The notes under the pieces were generated by a model. That model searched no databases, had not been told where the DNA came from, and saw only the letters and a program-made list of their open reading frames with translations. A stretch of DNA of 64,000 nt, taken from Cognataquiflexum rubidum (GTDB lineage: Bacteria > Bacteroidota > Bacteroidia > Cytophagales > Cyclobacteriaceae). A program made the translations under genes and the position numbers. Shown piece by piece: positions 25,778 through 33,912 of this stretch. Each line of letters begins with the position of its first letter. Within the stretch, counting starts at the first letter, position 1. Location: assembly GCF_022538115.1 (NCBI RefSeq), contig NZ_JAKZAL010000007.1:62001-126000 (forward strand). The letters run 5' to 3'.

Positions 25778-27949
25778 CTATTTTATTCCCGGCTTATATT
25801 TCCTTCTCGCATTTTTAAGCACATCCTCTCTATAAAAACTTACGTCTTTGAATTCCCCTTTGCTGTATCTTTCAGCCTGATCGACAAAGTGTGGAGAAAA
25901 GGGATTGCCGCTTTGACCGCCGGCAATGAGGCTTTTTGCTTTGACTTTATCTCCAAACTCCACCACGGCCACAAAGCTGTTGCCCACATTGCCGTACCAT
26001 TTCTTGGTATTGGGATATGCCCTGCTGCCATACGCCGCCAATGAACCCCAAAGTGAAGAATTATAGCCGATGGGTAAGCTTGGGAGATGGTCATCATACC
26101 TTCCCTGGATGTCATTGGTAACCCGCTGAAACCTGTTGATCTCTCCCCAAGGCGTATTCCATGTTCCAAAATCTTCCACCAATTTGTCCACGGCTTTTTC
26201 AAAAGCGGTGATCTTCATACTATCAGGTGCTTCTTTGGCAAGCAGATCAAAGATATAAGCATCCCAAGGTCTGTCCATATCTCGGGCTTCCCTCAGGAGT
26301 TGGTTTCCCCAAAATACCGCCAAGGACGTTCCCACAGAACTCACTCCGGTATTTCTATCCCAATCGGAAAGGACTTCCATAGGCTTTTTTAGCTTTCCCT
26401 TTCGTGGATCTGTTTCGGGCAGATTCCTATAAGCCTGTTCCAATGAAGGGATCAAAGGTTCAAATGCCATGAGCTTGGGGTCATAGGCAGTCGCGATCAA
26501 TGATTCCAAAGTGAAATCTTTTTTGCCGGTCAAAACTCTCACTGCATTCAGTCCCCGTGCATTTTCCACATCCCATGCCATGTAGGCAGGAAAGCTTTCC
26601 CTCTTCGGAGAAAAGGATCCGGCCGCGGTAAAAGGATCTGAATTACAGTTTTGGATCCATCCGTTTTCAGGATTTTCGATCAAAAGCATTTCCTCGACTT
26701 CATGCAGCCCTTTCCAATCTGTGGCCGGATTGCTGCCGTCAACGGTATTTCTCCAATCAAATTTCGGGTCTCTTTTTGGGACAAAATTGCCGTGGTAGTA
26801 GACGATATTTCCATCCTTGTCGGCATAGACGGTGTTGTTGGAGGAGTTGGTTTTGAGTGCCATGGTGGCTTTGAACTCCTGGTGGTTTTTGGTTTTTGTT
26901 CTTGAAAATGATTGAATCAGTGCTTTTTGCCTTTCTGCCATCAGGGCGATGGCGATCCATTTTCCGTTTTCTTCCTTGATTACCGGGCCGTGATGGCTGT
27001 AATAGGCTGTTATCGAGTGCTCTTTGACCTGATCTCCCTCTTTGTATTTGAGTTTGATCTCTTTCTCAGTCAGTGGCAACCACTTTTCCCCAAACTGATA
27101 ATGGTATTTTCCTTTTCTATTTTCTACAGTCAGTGCATAATGGTCGATCGCATCGGCTTTGCTGGAAGTATGCATCCAACCGTTGTATTCATTGAATCCC
27201 TGGTAGATAAAAAACTGTCCCCACGTCACCGCGCCGTAGGCATTGAGTCCTTCTTCGCTGACCATATGTACTTCAGGACGGAAATAAAAGGAAGTGTGTG
27301 GATTGATTAAAAACAGCGAATTTCCGCTTTTCGAAAGTTTTGGTGCGATGGCAAAACCATTGCTGCCTCTTGGTTCAGTATCCCAATCCCTTTCCTCCAA
27401 CACAAGGTCGGAAAGCATTTCTTTCCCATAAAATGACTTGAGTCCGTTGGTGGAAATGGTTTCAATATCTCCGCCGATGCTTCCTTCGCTGAAAGTCAAA
27501 GCCATCCAAGGTTCGAATTTGGTGAGTAACTTGGGTTTGACCTCAGGATGGGTATGCAGGTAATAATTGATCCCGTCGGCCCAAGCGTTCATCAATTCTT
27601 TGAGCCAGTCAGGGGAGTTTTGGTATTCGCTTTTGACCACCTCCTCATCGATATACAGCTTCATTCTCAAATCGGTGTAGAGCAGGTTGATGCCTTCCAC
27701 TTCCGCCATTCTCCCCATGGCATTGATAAAGTTGACTTCTACGCGGTTGAAATCGTCCTCACATTGGGCATAGACCATTCCAAATACTGCATCGGCATCT
27801 GTCTTGCCATAGACATGCGGAATGCCCCATTGATCTCTGATGATTTCAGTATTTTGGGCCCTTAGTTGCCATTTTGAGATTTCACTTTGAGCGAATGAAT
27901 AAAAATTCAACCCGAGAAGGGAGATGAGCAGAAGTACTCTTTTTAGCAT
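25778..27949 (-). CDS. Penicillin acylase family (Ntn) amidohydrolase, secreted
   Basis: A 723-residue Ntn-hydrolase precursor with signal peptide (ending SFAQ, residue 21). The family N-terminal block is IIRDQWGIPHVYGKTDADAVFGMVYAQ, read in part. The autoproteolytic nucleophile is Ser196 in EPRGSNGFAIAP, which after cleavage becomes the N-terminus of the beta chain. Further blocks are INPHTSFY and YYSHHGPV. Such enzymes hydrolyse amides of many kinds (beta-lactam side chains, acyl-homoserine lactones, other N-acyl compounds); the substrate here is unknown. A good promoter lies 25-54 bases upstream, and REP cluster C follows the stop. Confidence 0.88.
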   Translation of the reverse strand: MLKRVLLLISLLGLNFYSFAQSEISKWQLRAQNTEIIRDQWGIPHVYGKTDADAVFGMVYAQCEDDFNRVEVNFINAMGRMAEVEGINLLYTDLRMKLYIDEEVVKSEYQNSPDWLKELMNAWADGINYYLHTHPEVKPKLLTKFEPWMALTFSEGSIGGDIETISTNGLKSFYGKEMLSDLVLEERDWDTEPRGSNGFAIAPKLSKSGNSLFLINPHTSFYFRPEVHMVSEEGLNAYGAVTWGQFFIYQGFNEYNGWMHTSSKADAIDHYALTVENRKGKYHYQFGEKWLPLTEKEIKLKYKEGDQVKEHSITAYYSHHGPVIKEENGKWIAIALMAERQKALIQSFSRTKTKNHQEFKATMALKTNSSNNTVYADKDGNIVYYHGNFVPKRDPKFDWRNTVDGSNPATDWKGLHEVEEMLLIENPENGWIQNCNSDPFTAAGSFSPKRESFPAYMAWDVENARGLNAVRVLTGKKDFTLESLIATAYDPKLMAFEPLIPSLEQAYRNLPETDPRKGKLKKPMEVLSDWDRNTGVSSVGTSLAVFWGNQLLREARDMDRPWDAYIFDLLAKEAPDSMKITAFEKAVDKLVEDFGTWNTPWGEINRFQRVTNDIQGRYDDHLPSLPIGYNSSLWGSLAAYGSRAYPNTKKWYGNVGNSFVAVVEFGDKVKAKSLIAGGQSGNPFSPHFVDQAERYSKGEFKDVSFYREDVLKNARRKYKPGIK

Positions 27950-27973
27950 AATTGGGTTTGGTTTTAAGTAAAG

Positions 27974-28003
27974 CTAAAATAGGGATTTGACCGTTTTATT
28001 CAA
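27974..28003 (-). promoter_or_regulatory. Predicted promoter of the acylase gene
   Basis: On the minus strand a TTG (28001-28003) is followed after 19 bases by TATTTTAG (27974-27981), one base off the Bacteroidota -7 consensus TAnnTTTG. The start codon of the acylase is about 25 bases downstream. Confidence 0.5.
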
Positions 28004-28236
28004 CAATATTTTATTGAAGTGGCCAAAAACATCATTGTTGTACTCCTTCATCTGTTGTTAAAATGGTTTATATTGATTAAATTTTAAGTAATACAGAGTT
28101 AAATCAGATTTATTTAGGAAATAATAGACTTTTTGTTTCTTCAAAAAGTTCGAAAATGAGGAGTTTTAGGAGAATCTTTAATAGAAAGTAGTTGTCAAAG
28201 AAATGGGTCTTTGACTTAAAGAAATCAATCGGATTG

Positions 28237-29253
28237 ATGGTAACACGCGAAAAGGTTGCAATGGAGGTATTCAAGCTTTTGGACATTGTGTCTGATGGGA
28301 TCCTGATTTTGGACAATCAGGTTAAAATTCTTTACCTCAATAAGGTAGCAGCGTTTTTCCTTGGAATCGATCAAGAAAAAGCCTTGGATCAGGAATTTTT
28401 AAAACTGGCCATTGATCCACAAATTTCAGGTTTGGTCCACAATTACAAATCAGATAAATCCACCTCCTCTATAGAAATTCACGTGGGTGAAGGAGAAAAG
28501 CAATCCTGGATTGAATTGAAGATTTATGGTAAGGATGAATATGTGATCGTGTGTTTTAGAGATATCTCTGCAAGAAAGGAAGGCGAAGAAAAGTATAAAA
28601 TGGCTTATGAGTCCATCAGATTCCTGAATTCCCATTCCCAAAAAATCAAGGAAGAAGAGCGGACACTCCTGTCCAGGGAAATTCACGATCAATTGGGCCA
28701 AAGGTTGACAGGGATGAAGATGGAAGTTGATTTTATTTTGAAAAAAAGTTCAAACCTGGATGACTTTGCGAAAGAAAAACTTCAGGGCGTTCTCAAGCAG
28801 ATAGAACGGACTGTGAGCACGATAAGGAATATCTCCCGAAGTCTGAGACCTGGTATTTTGGATGATTTTGGTCTTTTGGCAGCCTTGGAATGGCAGGCGG
28901 AGGAGTTTAAAAAAACGGTGCAAATCCCCGTATTTTTTCAATATGGTGGTAAGGAAAAACCAATTGAAAATCAAAAAGCTACTGCCATATTTAGGGTTTT
29001 TCAGGAGTGCCTGACCAATATCATGCGACATTCCCAATGCAGTCATGTCAAAGTAGAAATTGATTTTGGACCTATGGCCTTGAAACTTATGATTGTGGAC
29101 AATGGATCGGGATTTGATACCAAAATCTTAAATAACACCAAATCACTTGGTATATTGGGAATGAAAGAGCGGGCAGAGAGTTTTGGTGGGAGTTTCGACA
29201 TTCAAAGTAGCCCGGGAGATGGGACAAAAACCATTTTGACCATGCCTTATTAA
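28237..29253 (+). CDS. PAS-domain sensor histidine kinase (HisKA_3 type)
   Basis: About 338 residues from the ATG at 28237 (another ATG is at 28261). It is a soluble kinase with no membrane segment. A PAS domain covers about residues 10-115 (DGILILDNQVKILYLNKVAA), then the dimerisation helix with phospho-acceptor His150 in SREIHDQLGQRLTGMK, then a HATPase domain with N box (NIMRHSQCSHV) and G boxes (DNGSGFD, LGILGMKERAESFGG). This is the NarX/DegS-like class. The response regulator starts ten bases after its stop, so they form a two-component pair. The signal is presumably cytoplasmic, read by the PAS domain. Confidence 0.92.
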   Translation: MVTREKVAMEVFKLLDIVSDGILILDNQVKILYLNKVAAFFLGIDQEKALDQEFLKLAIDPQISGLVHNYKSDKSTSSIEIHVGEGEKQSWIELKIYGKDEYVIVCFRDISARKEGEEKYKMAYESIRFLNSHSQKIKEEERTLLSREIHDQLGQRLTGMKMEVDFILKKSSNLDDFAKEKLQGVLKQIERTVSTIRNISRSLRPGILDDFGLLAALEWQAEEFKKTVQIPVFFQYGGKEKPIENQKATAIFRVFQECLTNIMRHSQCSHVKVEIDFGPMALKLMIVDNGSGFDTKILNNTKSLGILGMKERAESFGGSFDIQSSPGDGTKTILTMPY

Positions 29254-29263
29254 AATCAAATCA

Positions 29264-29887
29264 ATGAAAGCCTTAATCGCGGATGATCACCCTATAGTCA
29301 GAAAAGGAATAATTCAATTGTTGAAAGATGCGTTTCCGGAAATGTTGACCGAAGAAGTCAGTTCGGGGATAGAAGCAGTCAAAAGAATCAACCATGAAAA
29401 ATGGGACCTTATCATCCTGGATATTTCTATGCCCGGCAGGAATGGCATTGATGTACTGAAACAAGCCCGCAATTCGGGAATAAAAACCCCAATCCTGATT
29501 CTGAGTATGCAGGCAGAGGAACATTACGCACTGAGGACATTGAAGGCCGGGGCATCGGGGTATGTCAGCAAAGAAAGCGCAGGAGATGAACTGGTAAAGG
29601 CAGTGGAAAAGGTTATGAAAGGCAAAAAATATATCAGCCCAAAGGTGACGGAAATTCTTGCTGAAAACCTGGGGGAAGAACCAGAAATTATCCACGAGAA
29701 ATTATCCGACAGAGAAATGGAGGTCATGATGCAAATCGCTTCTGGGAAAACCGTGTCTGATATAGCGGCAGAACTGAGTTTAAGTGTGAGTACAGTAAGT
29801 ACTTACCGGCTCAGAATTTTGGAAAAACTTCATCTTCACAACAATGCTGAGATATTGAGGTATGTTTTTGAAAATGGAATGGCTTGA
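29264..29887 (+). CDS. NarL/LuxR-type response regulator
   Basis: A 207-residue regulator. The receiver domain (1-120) has the acidic pair in IADDHP, the phosphorylated Asp53 in IILDISMPGRNG, and Lys103 in GYVSKESA. The LuxR-type helix-turn-helix (about 143-205) reads LSDREMEVMMQIASGKT then VSTYRLRILEKLHLHN. It is the partner of the kinase ten bases upstream. Target genes are not evident from this window. Confidence 0.95.
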   Translation: MKALIADDHPIVRKGIIQLLKDAFPEMLTEEVSSGIEAVKRINHEKWDLIILDISMPGRNGIDVLKQARNSGIKTPILILSMQAEEHYALRTLKAGASGYVSKESAGDELVKAVEKVMKGKKYISPKVTEILAENLGEEPEIIHEKLSDREMEVMMQIASGKTVSDIAAELSLSVSTVSTYRLRILEKLHLHNNAEILRYVFENGMA

Positions 29888-29981
29888 TTTTGTAGTACAA
29901 ACAACGACAGCAAAATCGCTTTTTTGACTAAAGCCTGCGGGTGTGATAGGAGGTAATTTTGGAGAAACAATTTACCCTTCT

Positions 29982-30410
29982 ATGTTTTACGCCAAAGAAT
30001 CTCGCATCAAAGCCATCGTATATGATTTAGCTCCAAGCAATACGGTGAAAATTTTTGAAATATTCAACGACTTACCCTTTGTTGAAAATCTGGGAGCAGT
30101 CTATTCCATAGATTCCATGGTAGATAAAATAATTGACCAAAAGGCAAACCTGGTCTTTGTAAATGTTTGCTACAAGATGACATCCGGCAAATTTGCTCCC
30201 GTCCAAGTCATTGAACGAATCAAAACCTTAAATCCCTCAGCTACTATTATCCTTGGTAAATCCCACATTGGACCACTTTTGAAGCAGTTATACCTGCAAC
30301 AGGGTTTTGACTATGTCATTGACAAAGTGAATGATTTCGATAAAATACCTCAGATATTGCAGCAGATTTTTATCGAAAAAGAATTGGAAGAAGTAGCTAT
30401 GGTTGCTTAA
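29982..30410 (+). CDS. Degenerate receiver-like (pseudo-receiver) protein
   Basis: About 142 residues from the ATG at 29982; an in-frame GTG at 29943 is an alternative. The strand-helix order of a CheY-like receiver is visible, with IKAIVYDL as strand 1, NLVFVNVCYKMTSG in the place of the phosphorylation site, and FDYVIDKVND in the place of the conserved Lys (Lys115). The phospho-accepting Asp is replaced by Asn61 and the acidic pair is reduced to one Asp, so ordinary phosphorylation is unlikely. It follows a real two-component pair and could modulate it by protein contact (inference). No output domain. Confidence 0.6.
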   Translation: MFYAKESRIKAIVYDLAPSNTVKIFEIFNDLPFVENLGAVYSIDSMVDKIIDQKANLVFVNVCYKMTSGKFAPVQVIERIKTLNPSATIILGKSHIGPLLKQLYLQQGFDYVIDKVNDFDKIPQILQQIFIEKELEEVAMVA

Positions 30411-30627
30411 TCAACACCCGATTAATGTAAAGCAAGTGGAATGGGAGGGCCTCTGTCCGATACTGCCAGGTATGGGAACCCGGTCTTTCGGTATATTCGT
30501 GGGGAGTTTGGTTTTGAAGAAGCAGTTGATGGAGTTGTCTGTTTGTTTCAATTAAAAAGTCATCTACCCCACAATCTATGATCAAGGAAATCCCATTTTG
30601 TTTCATCCTATCGACCAGTCCCACCAC
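30397..30627 (-). pseudogene. Truncated esterase (alpha/beta hydrolase) remnant
   Basis: About 76 codons encode only the C-terminus of a putative-esterase-family hydrolase: the catalytic Asp region LIIDCGVDDFLIETNRQLH and the catalytic His region RPGSHTWQYRTEALPFHLLY. The nucleophile Ser region and everything before it are missing, and the next stretch upstream is a hairpin and then the repeat at 30779. The 3' end overlaps the receiver-like gene on the other strand by 14 bases. The gene was probably cut by a rearrangement at the repeat. Confidence 0.7.
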
Positions 30628-30642
30628 TGTTTAGTCAGTGAA

Positions 30643-30667
30643 GGGGGAATCATATTTGATTTCCCCC
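30643..30667. other. Hairpin at the esterase break point
   Basis: GGGGGAATCA pairs with TGATTTCCCCC around a short loop with one bulged base. It lies just beyond the truncated end of the esterase remnant. It is followed by AACATTGCC rather than a T run, so it is not a convincing terminator. Confidence 0.5.
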
Positions 30668-30778
30668 AACATTGCCTTTTGACCTTCAATCTATAATTTT
30701 CAAAAGGAAGTTTTTTGAGCATATAAATGATAGGATTTTTGAAAAGTACCTTGGTAAAAAACCAAATCAAATAGATTT

Positions 30779-30990
30779 ATATGTATATCCGCCTTCTTAC
30801 CAGTATATGATTACTTACAGAATGGTCTCGGCAGGCTCGACCACCGGAATTTATTGATATTGAAGGGGGGTGGTAGAAATGCGGCTTTGCCGCATTTCTA
30901 CCACCCCCCTCTGATCTCACGATATCCGTTCACCGAGCTTGCCGAGGTGGAGAAAAATGATATTTGGCTATTGGTATGAAAGCGGATAAT
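30779..30990. repeat. Long imperfect palindromic element with a 21-bp perfect core
   Basis: The left arm (30779-30885) and right arm (30889-30990) are imperfect reverse complements over about 100 bases. At the centre a perfect 21-base stem (30865-30885 with 30889-30909) closes on a three-base TTT loop. The left arm is repeated, inverted, at 2450-2556. Both arms carry a CTCGGCA-GCTCG motif. No protein of note is coded. It may be a REP/MITE-type element in a double (inverted-pair) form. Confidence 0.85.
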
Positions 30991-31035
30991 CAAATAGATT
31001 TAATCTGACAAGCACCCTGTAAGATTTAAGAGGGT

Positions 31036-31074
31036 CAAAAAAATACGTCAGAAATGTTTCTGGCATTTCTGACG
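31036..31074 (-). terminator. Intrinsic terminator of the ATP-grasp/aminopeptidase operon
   Basis: Stem CGTCAGAAATG (31046-31056) with CATTTCTGACG (31064-31074) and a seven-base loop. On the minus strand it is followed by TATTTTTTT. It lies 15 bases past the ATP-grasp stop codon. Confidence 0.9.
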
Positions 31075-31088
31075 CTTTAAATAAATTC

Positions 31089-32306
31089 TTAGTGAAATTT
31101 TTTGACTTTTTCCTGTTCGCCTACGGAAGAAACAGTCTGACTCAATCTTTCTGCATAATCATCTAACAATTCCCTTATTCTGGCTTGCTTGTCAGACTTG
31201 ACGATAAGTCCTGCATGGTAATCCAAGGGCACCCGGAAACAAACCTCTGGATCATCGAACGAAGACAGGTCAGGGTCTTGGAATTTTGACAGGGTAAGAA
31301 CGATTCCGGCATAGCCCTTCTTCACTTTTGGAAGGGTGTATTTTTTACCTTTGACTACAGAATCTTCGATTTTCGCCCATTCAGTCCAAAGATTGATATC
31401 TGTAGCGCCTTCCACCATTTCGGCTAGATGTGCACCTCCGACTCTGGATGATGTCTCCAAAAAGTAGACCTGGCCATCATCTTTTCCTTTGATAAATTCT
31501 GTGTGACTTGCACCGTTTTTCATCCCAAAAGCTTTCATTACCTGCTCGTTGGCTTTTCGCATGGATTTGTCATCCTCCGAACCGTAGGTGACATTGGCAC
31601 TTCGGAATATTCCGCCGCCTTGTGAGATTTCCATCGGTGTCGCCAGGTATTTGGAAACTGTGCAAAAAATATTTTTCCCATCTAGGTTGAGTCCATCAGC
31701 ATGGTAGACATCACCGGGCCTAAATTGCTCCACCAGATACCTCAAGCGGTTATCACCCATTTCATGGATGTTTTGCCATAGGCTATGTTTGTCATGGACT
31801 TTGATGATACCATGGGCAGATGCTTCAGACCTTGGTTTCAAGACCCAAGGTGGCGGTACATTGTCTGCGAAATGGTTGATTTCTGCATCATTGAATAAGG
31901 CCGAAAAAGCAGGTACCAAAACCCCTGCTTCTTGGGCCCTCATCCTCATGGCGAGTTTGTCCCTGAAATACCTTCCCGTGGTCTGACCCATACCGGGGAT
32001 TCGGAGATTTTCCCGTAAGAAAGTAGCTTTCTCCACATCATAATCGTCCAAAGCCGCAATGGCGTCGATTTTTACCCCTTTCATCAATCCGGCCACTCCT
32101 GTCAACAAAGTTTCAAGATCCCAGTCCAAATCCTGTCCGGGCATATAGAAAATCTCATCGATATATTCTCTTGGCCAATTGTTTTCGCGTAGTTTTTCTG
32201 AGGTGATCAGATAAACTTTGTTGCCGGCTTTTTTCAAGGCAATCAAAAATGCACTTCCTTTGAAATAATTGGATATGCATAAAAATGTCTTAGGGCTATC
32301 TTCCAT
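31089..32306 (-). CDS. ATP-grasp domain carboxylate-amine ligase-like protein
   Basis: A 405-residue soluble protein. Residues about 105-330 form an ATP-grasp fold, with the nucleotide-binding lysine in PPWVLKPRSEASAHGI and the Mg-binding end FLETSSRVGGAHLAEM. ATP-grasp enzymes join a carboxylate to an amine or thiol via an acyl phosphate; similar stand-alone proteins include amino-acid ligases that make dipeptides. The gene begins three bases after the stop of a leucyl aminopeptidase gene. A dipeptide- or peptide-related substrate is thus plausible, but this is only inference. Confidence 0.8.
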   Translation of the reverse strand: MEDSPKTFLCISNYFKGSAFLIALKKAGNKVYLITSEKLRENNWPREYIDEIFYMPGQDLDWDLETLLTGVAGLMKGVKIDAIAALDDYDVEKATFLRENLRIPGMGQTTGRYFRDKLAMRMRAQEAGVLVPAFSALFNDAEINHFADNVPPPWVLKPRSEASAHGIIKVHDKHSLWQNIHEMGDNRLRYLVEQFRPGDVYHADGLNLDGKNIFCTVSKYLATPMEISQGGGIFRSANVTYGSEDDKSMRKANEQVMKAFGMKNGASHTEFIKGKDDGQVYFLETSSRVGGAHLAEMVEGATDINLWTEWAKIEDSVVKGKKYTLPKVKKGYAGIVLTLSKFQDPDLSSFDDPEVCFRVPLDYHAGLIVKSDKQARIRELLDDYAERLSQTVSSVGEQEKVKKFH

Positions 32307-32309
32307 GGT

Positions 32310-33737
32310 CTAAAGATTTTCTAACAATTTAATCAATAAATGTACTCCATACGCAGTGGCGTGCTTTGTTTTTGCAAATTCAGAATCACCGAAAGCTGTA
32401 CCGGCAATGTCAATATGAGCCCATGAGGTATGGTTTTCTGTAAAGAACTCCAAAAATTTTGCAGCTGTGATGGCACCGGCGTAAGGTTTACCGTGAAAGT
32501 TTTTGATGTCGGCAATTTCCGAATCCATCTCGGTTTTGTATTGATCCCACATGGGCAATGACCACAACCTTTCGCCTATTTTTTCTCCGGATTGCTTGAG
32601 GTTATTGGATAATTCTTCGTTTTTGGAAAACAGAGCGGCACATTCATAACCAAAGGTACCCACCGCACTTCCTGTCAGAGTCGCAAAATCAATGACTGTA
32701 TCAGGTTTGTAATTTTGGATCAGGTAAGACAGTCCATCTGCCAAAATCAATCTTCCTTCCGCATCGGTATCGATTATTTCAATGGTTTTGCCACTGTAGC
32801 TTCCGATTACATCTGAGGGTAAAAATGCATGGCTGTCAATTGCATTTTCAACACATGGCACCACAGCTGATACGTTCACATTGAGTTGGAGGTCAGCGAT
32901 AAGCTGCATGGCGCCGAGAACTGCGGCGGCACCTCCCATGTCACATTTCATGTGGACCATTCCCTGGGTTTTGATATTCAGTCCTCCTGTATCAAAGGTC
33001 ACACCTTTGCCAACAAGTCCTATATGCCTGGAAGCCGATTTGGACCGGTATTTCATGATGATGAATTGAGGTTCCCGGTGACTTCCCTGACCAACCGCCA
33101 AAAATGCCTTTAGGTTTTCTTTTTCTGCTTTCTTTTTATCGAGAACCTTGACGTCAAAACCGAATTTTTTCCCGGCATTGGCAGCCCAATCCGCCAAATA
33201 TTTCGGAGTGATTTTATTTGGAGGCAAATCCACCAAATGGAATGTTTCGATTTGTGCATCAGCAATTTTCAGCCCTTTTTCGATTATTTTCTTTGGTTCA
33301 GGTATTGCTGATAAAATTGAAATATTGACTTTTGACCAATTTTTTGGACCTTTTTCGGATTGCTTGTAATGGCCAAGCCGATAAGTGCCAAGAACCAATC
33401 CCGAAACAGCAGCTTCAAGAAAATCGGTGTCCATCTTATCCTCCAAAATGACCAAAACCTTTTTTTCAAAAAGATTTTCTTGTTTGGAGGTCAATCTTCT
33501 GAAGGCTGTCTTGGTCGTTTTGTAGGAAGGTTCCTTCCCTAATCCAACCAAAATAAAAATCCTTTCGGAGCCTTTGTCTTCAACAATAAATTGACTGTCC
33601 TTTTTCCCCGAAAATAGATTTTTGGAAATAGTAAATGATTCAAAGTAAATGGCTTGACTGCTTTCATCCGTTTCAAAAAAAGGTATGATGACCAAACCTT
33701 TGAAACTGTCAGAAGATTTTATGGGGGATATTTTCAT
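32310..33737 (-). CDS. Leucyl aminopeptidase (M17 family)
   Basis: A 475-residue M17 peptidase. The C-terminal catalytic domain holds the two-metal motifs: VGKGVTFDTGGLNIK, MKCDMGGAAAV and the signature IDTDAEGRLILADGL. It removes N-terminal residues from peptides in the cytoplasm and needs two divalent metals. The N-terminal domain (about 1-165) is divergent, as usual. The gene is followed after three bases by the ATP-grasp gene and their shared terminator at 31036-31074. Confidence 0.93.
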   Translation of the reverse strand: MKISPIKSSDSFKGLVIIPFFETDESSQAIYFESFTISKNLFSGKKDSQFIVEDKGSERIFILVGLGKEPSYKTTKTAFRRLTSKQENLFEKKVLVILEDKMDTDFLEAAVSGLVLGTYRLGHYKQSEKGPKNWSKVNISILSAIPEPKKIIEKGLKIADAQIETFHLVDLPPNKITPKYLADWAANAGKKFGFDVKVLDKKKAEKENLKAFLAVGQGSHREPQFIIMKYRSKSASRHIGLVGKGVTFDTGGLNIKTQGMVHMKCDMGGAAAVLGAMQLIADLQLNVNVSAVVPCVENAIDSHAFLPSDVIGSYSGKTIEIIDTDAEGRLILADGLSYLIQNYKPDTVIDFATLTGSAVGTFGYECAALFSKNEELSNNLKQSGEKIGERLWSLPMWDQYKTEMDSEIADIKNFHGKPYAGAITAAKFLEFFTENHTSWAHIDIAGTAFGDSEFAKTKHATAYGVHLLIKLLENL

Positions 33738-33912
33738 TTTTATTTTGGGACAATCGTTATAATAAAGAGGTGAAAATTATTTTGATAGCCGGAGGCGGGA
33801 ACAAATTCCAACTATAACAACAAGATAAATTGAATTTTGAATTTTCAAAAGATAAAGGACAATTCTTTGAAGTCGTAGCCCTTGAGTCTCTGCTATTTTT
33901 TTTGATTTCACC

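Noticed and set aside
30643-30667. Intrinsic terminator for the receiver-like gene
   Set aside because: The hairpin is more than 230 bases past the stop and lacks a T run.
30672-30857. Plus-strand 61-codon frame
   Set aside because: Half of it lies in the 30779 repeat and it has no family features; chance frame.
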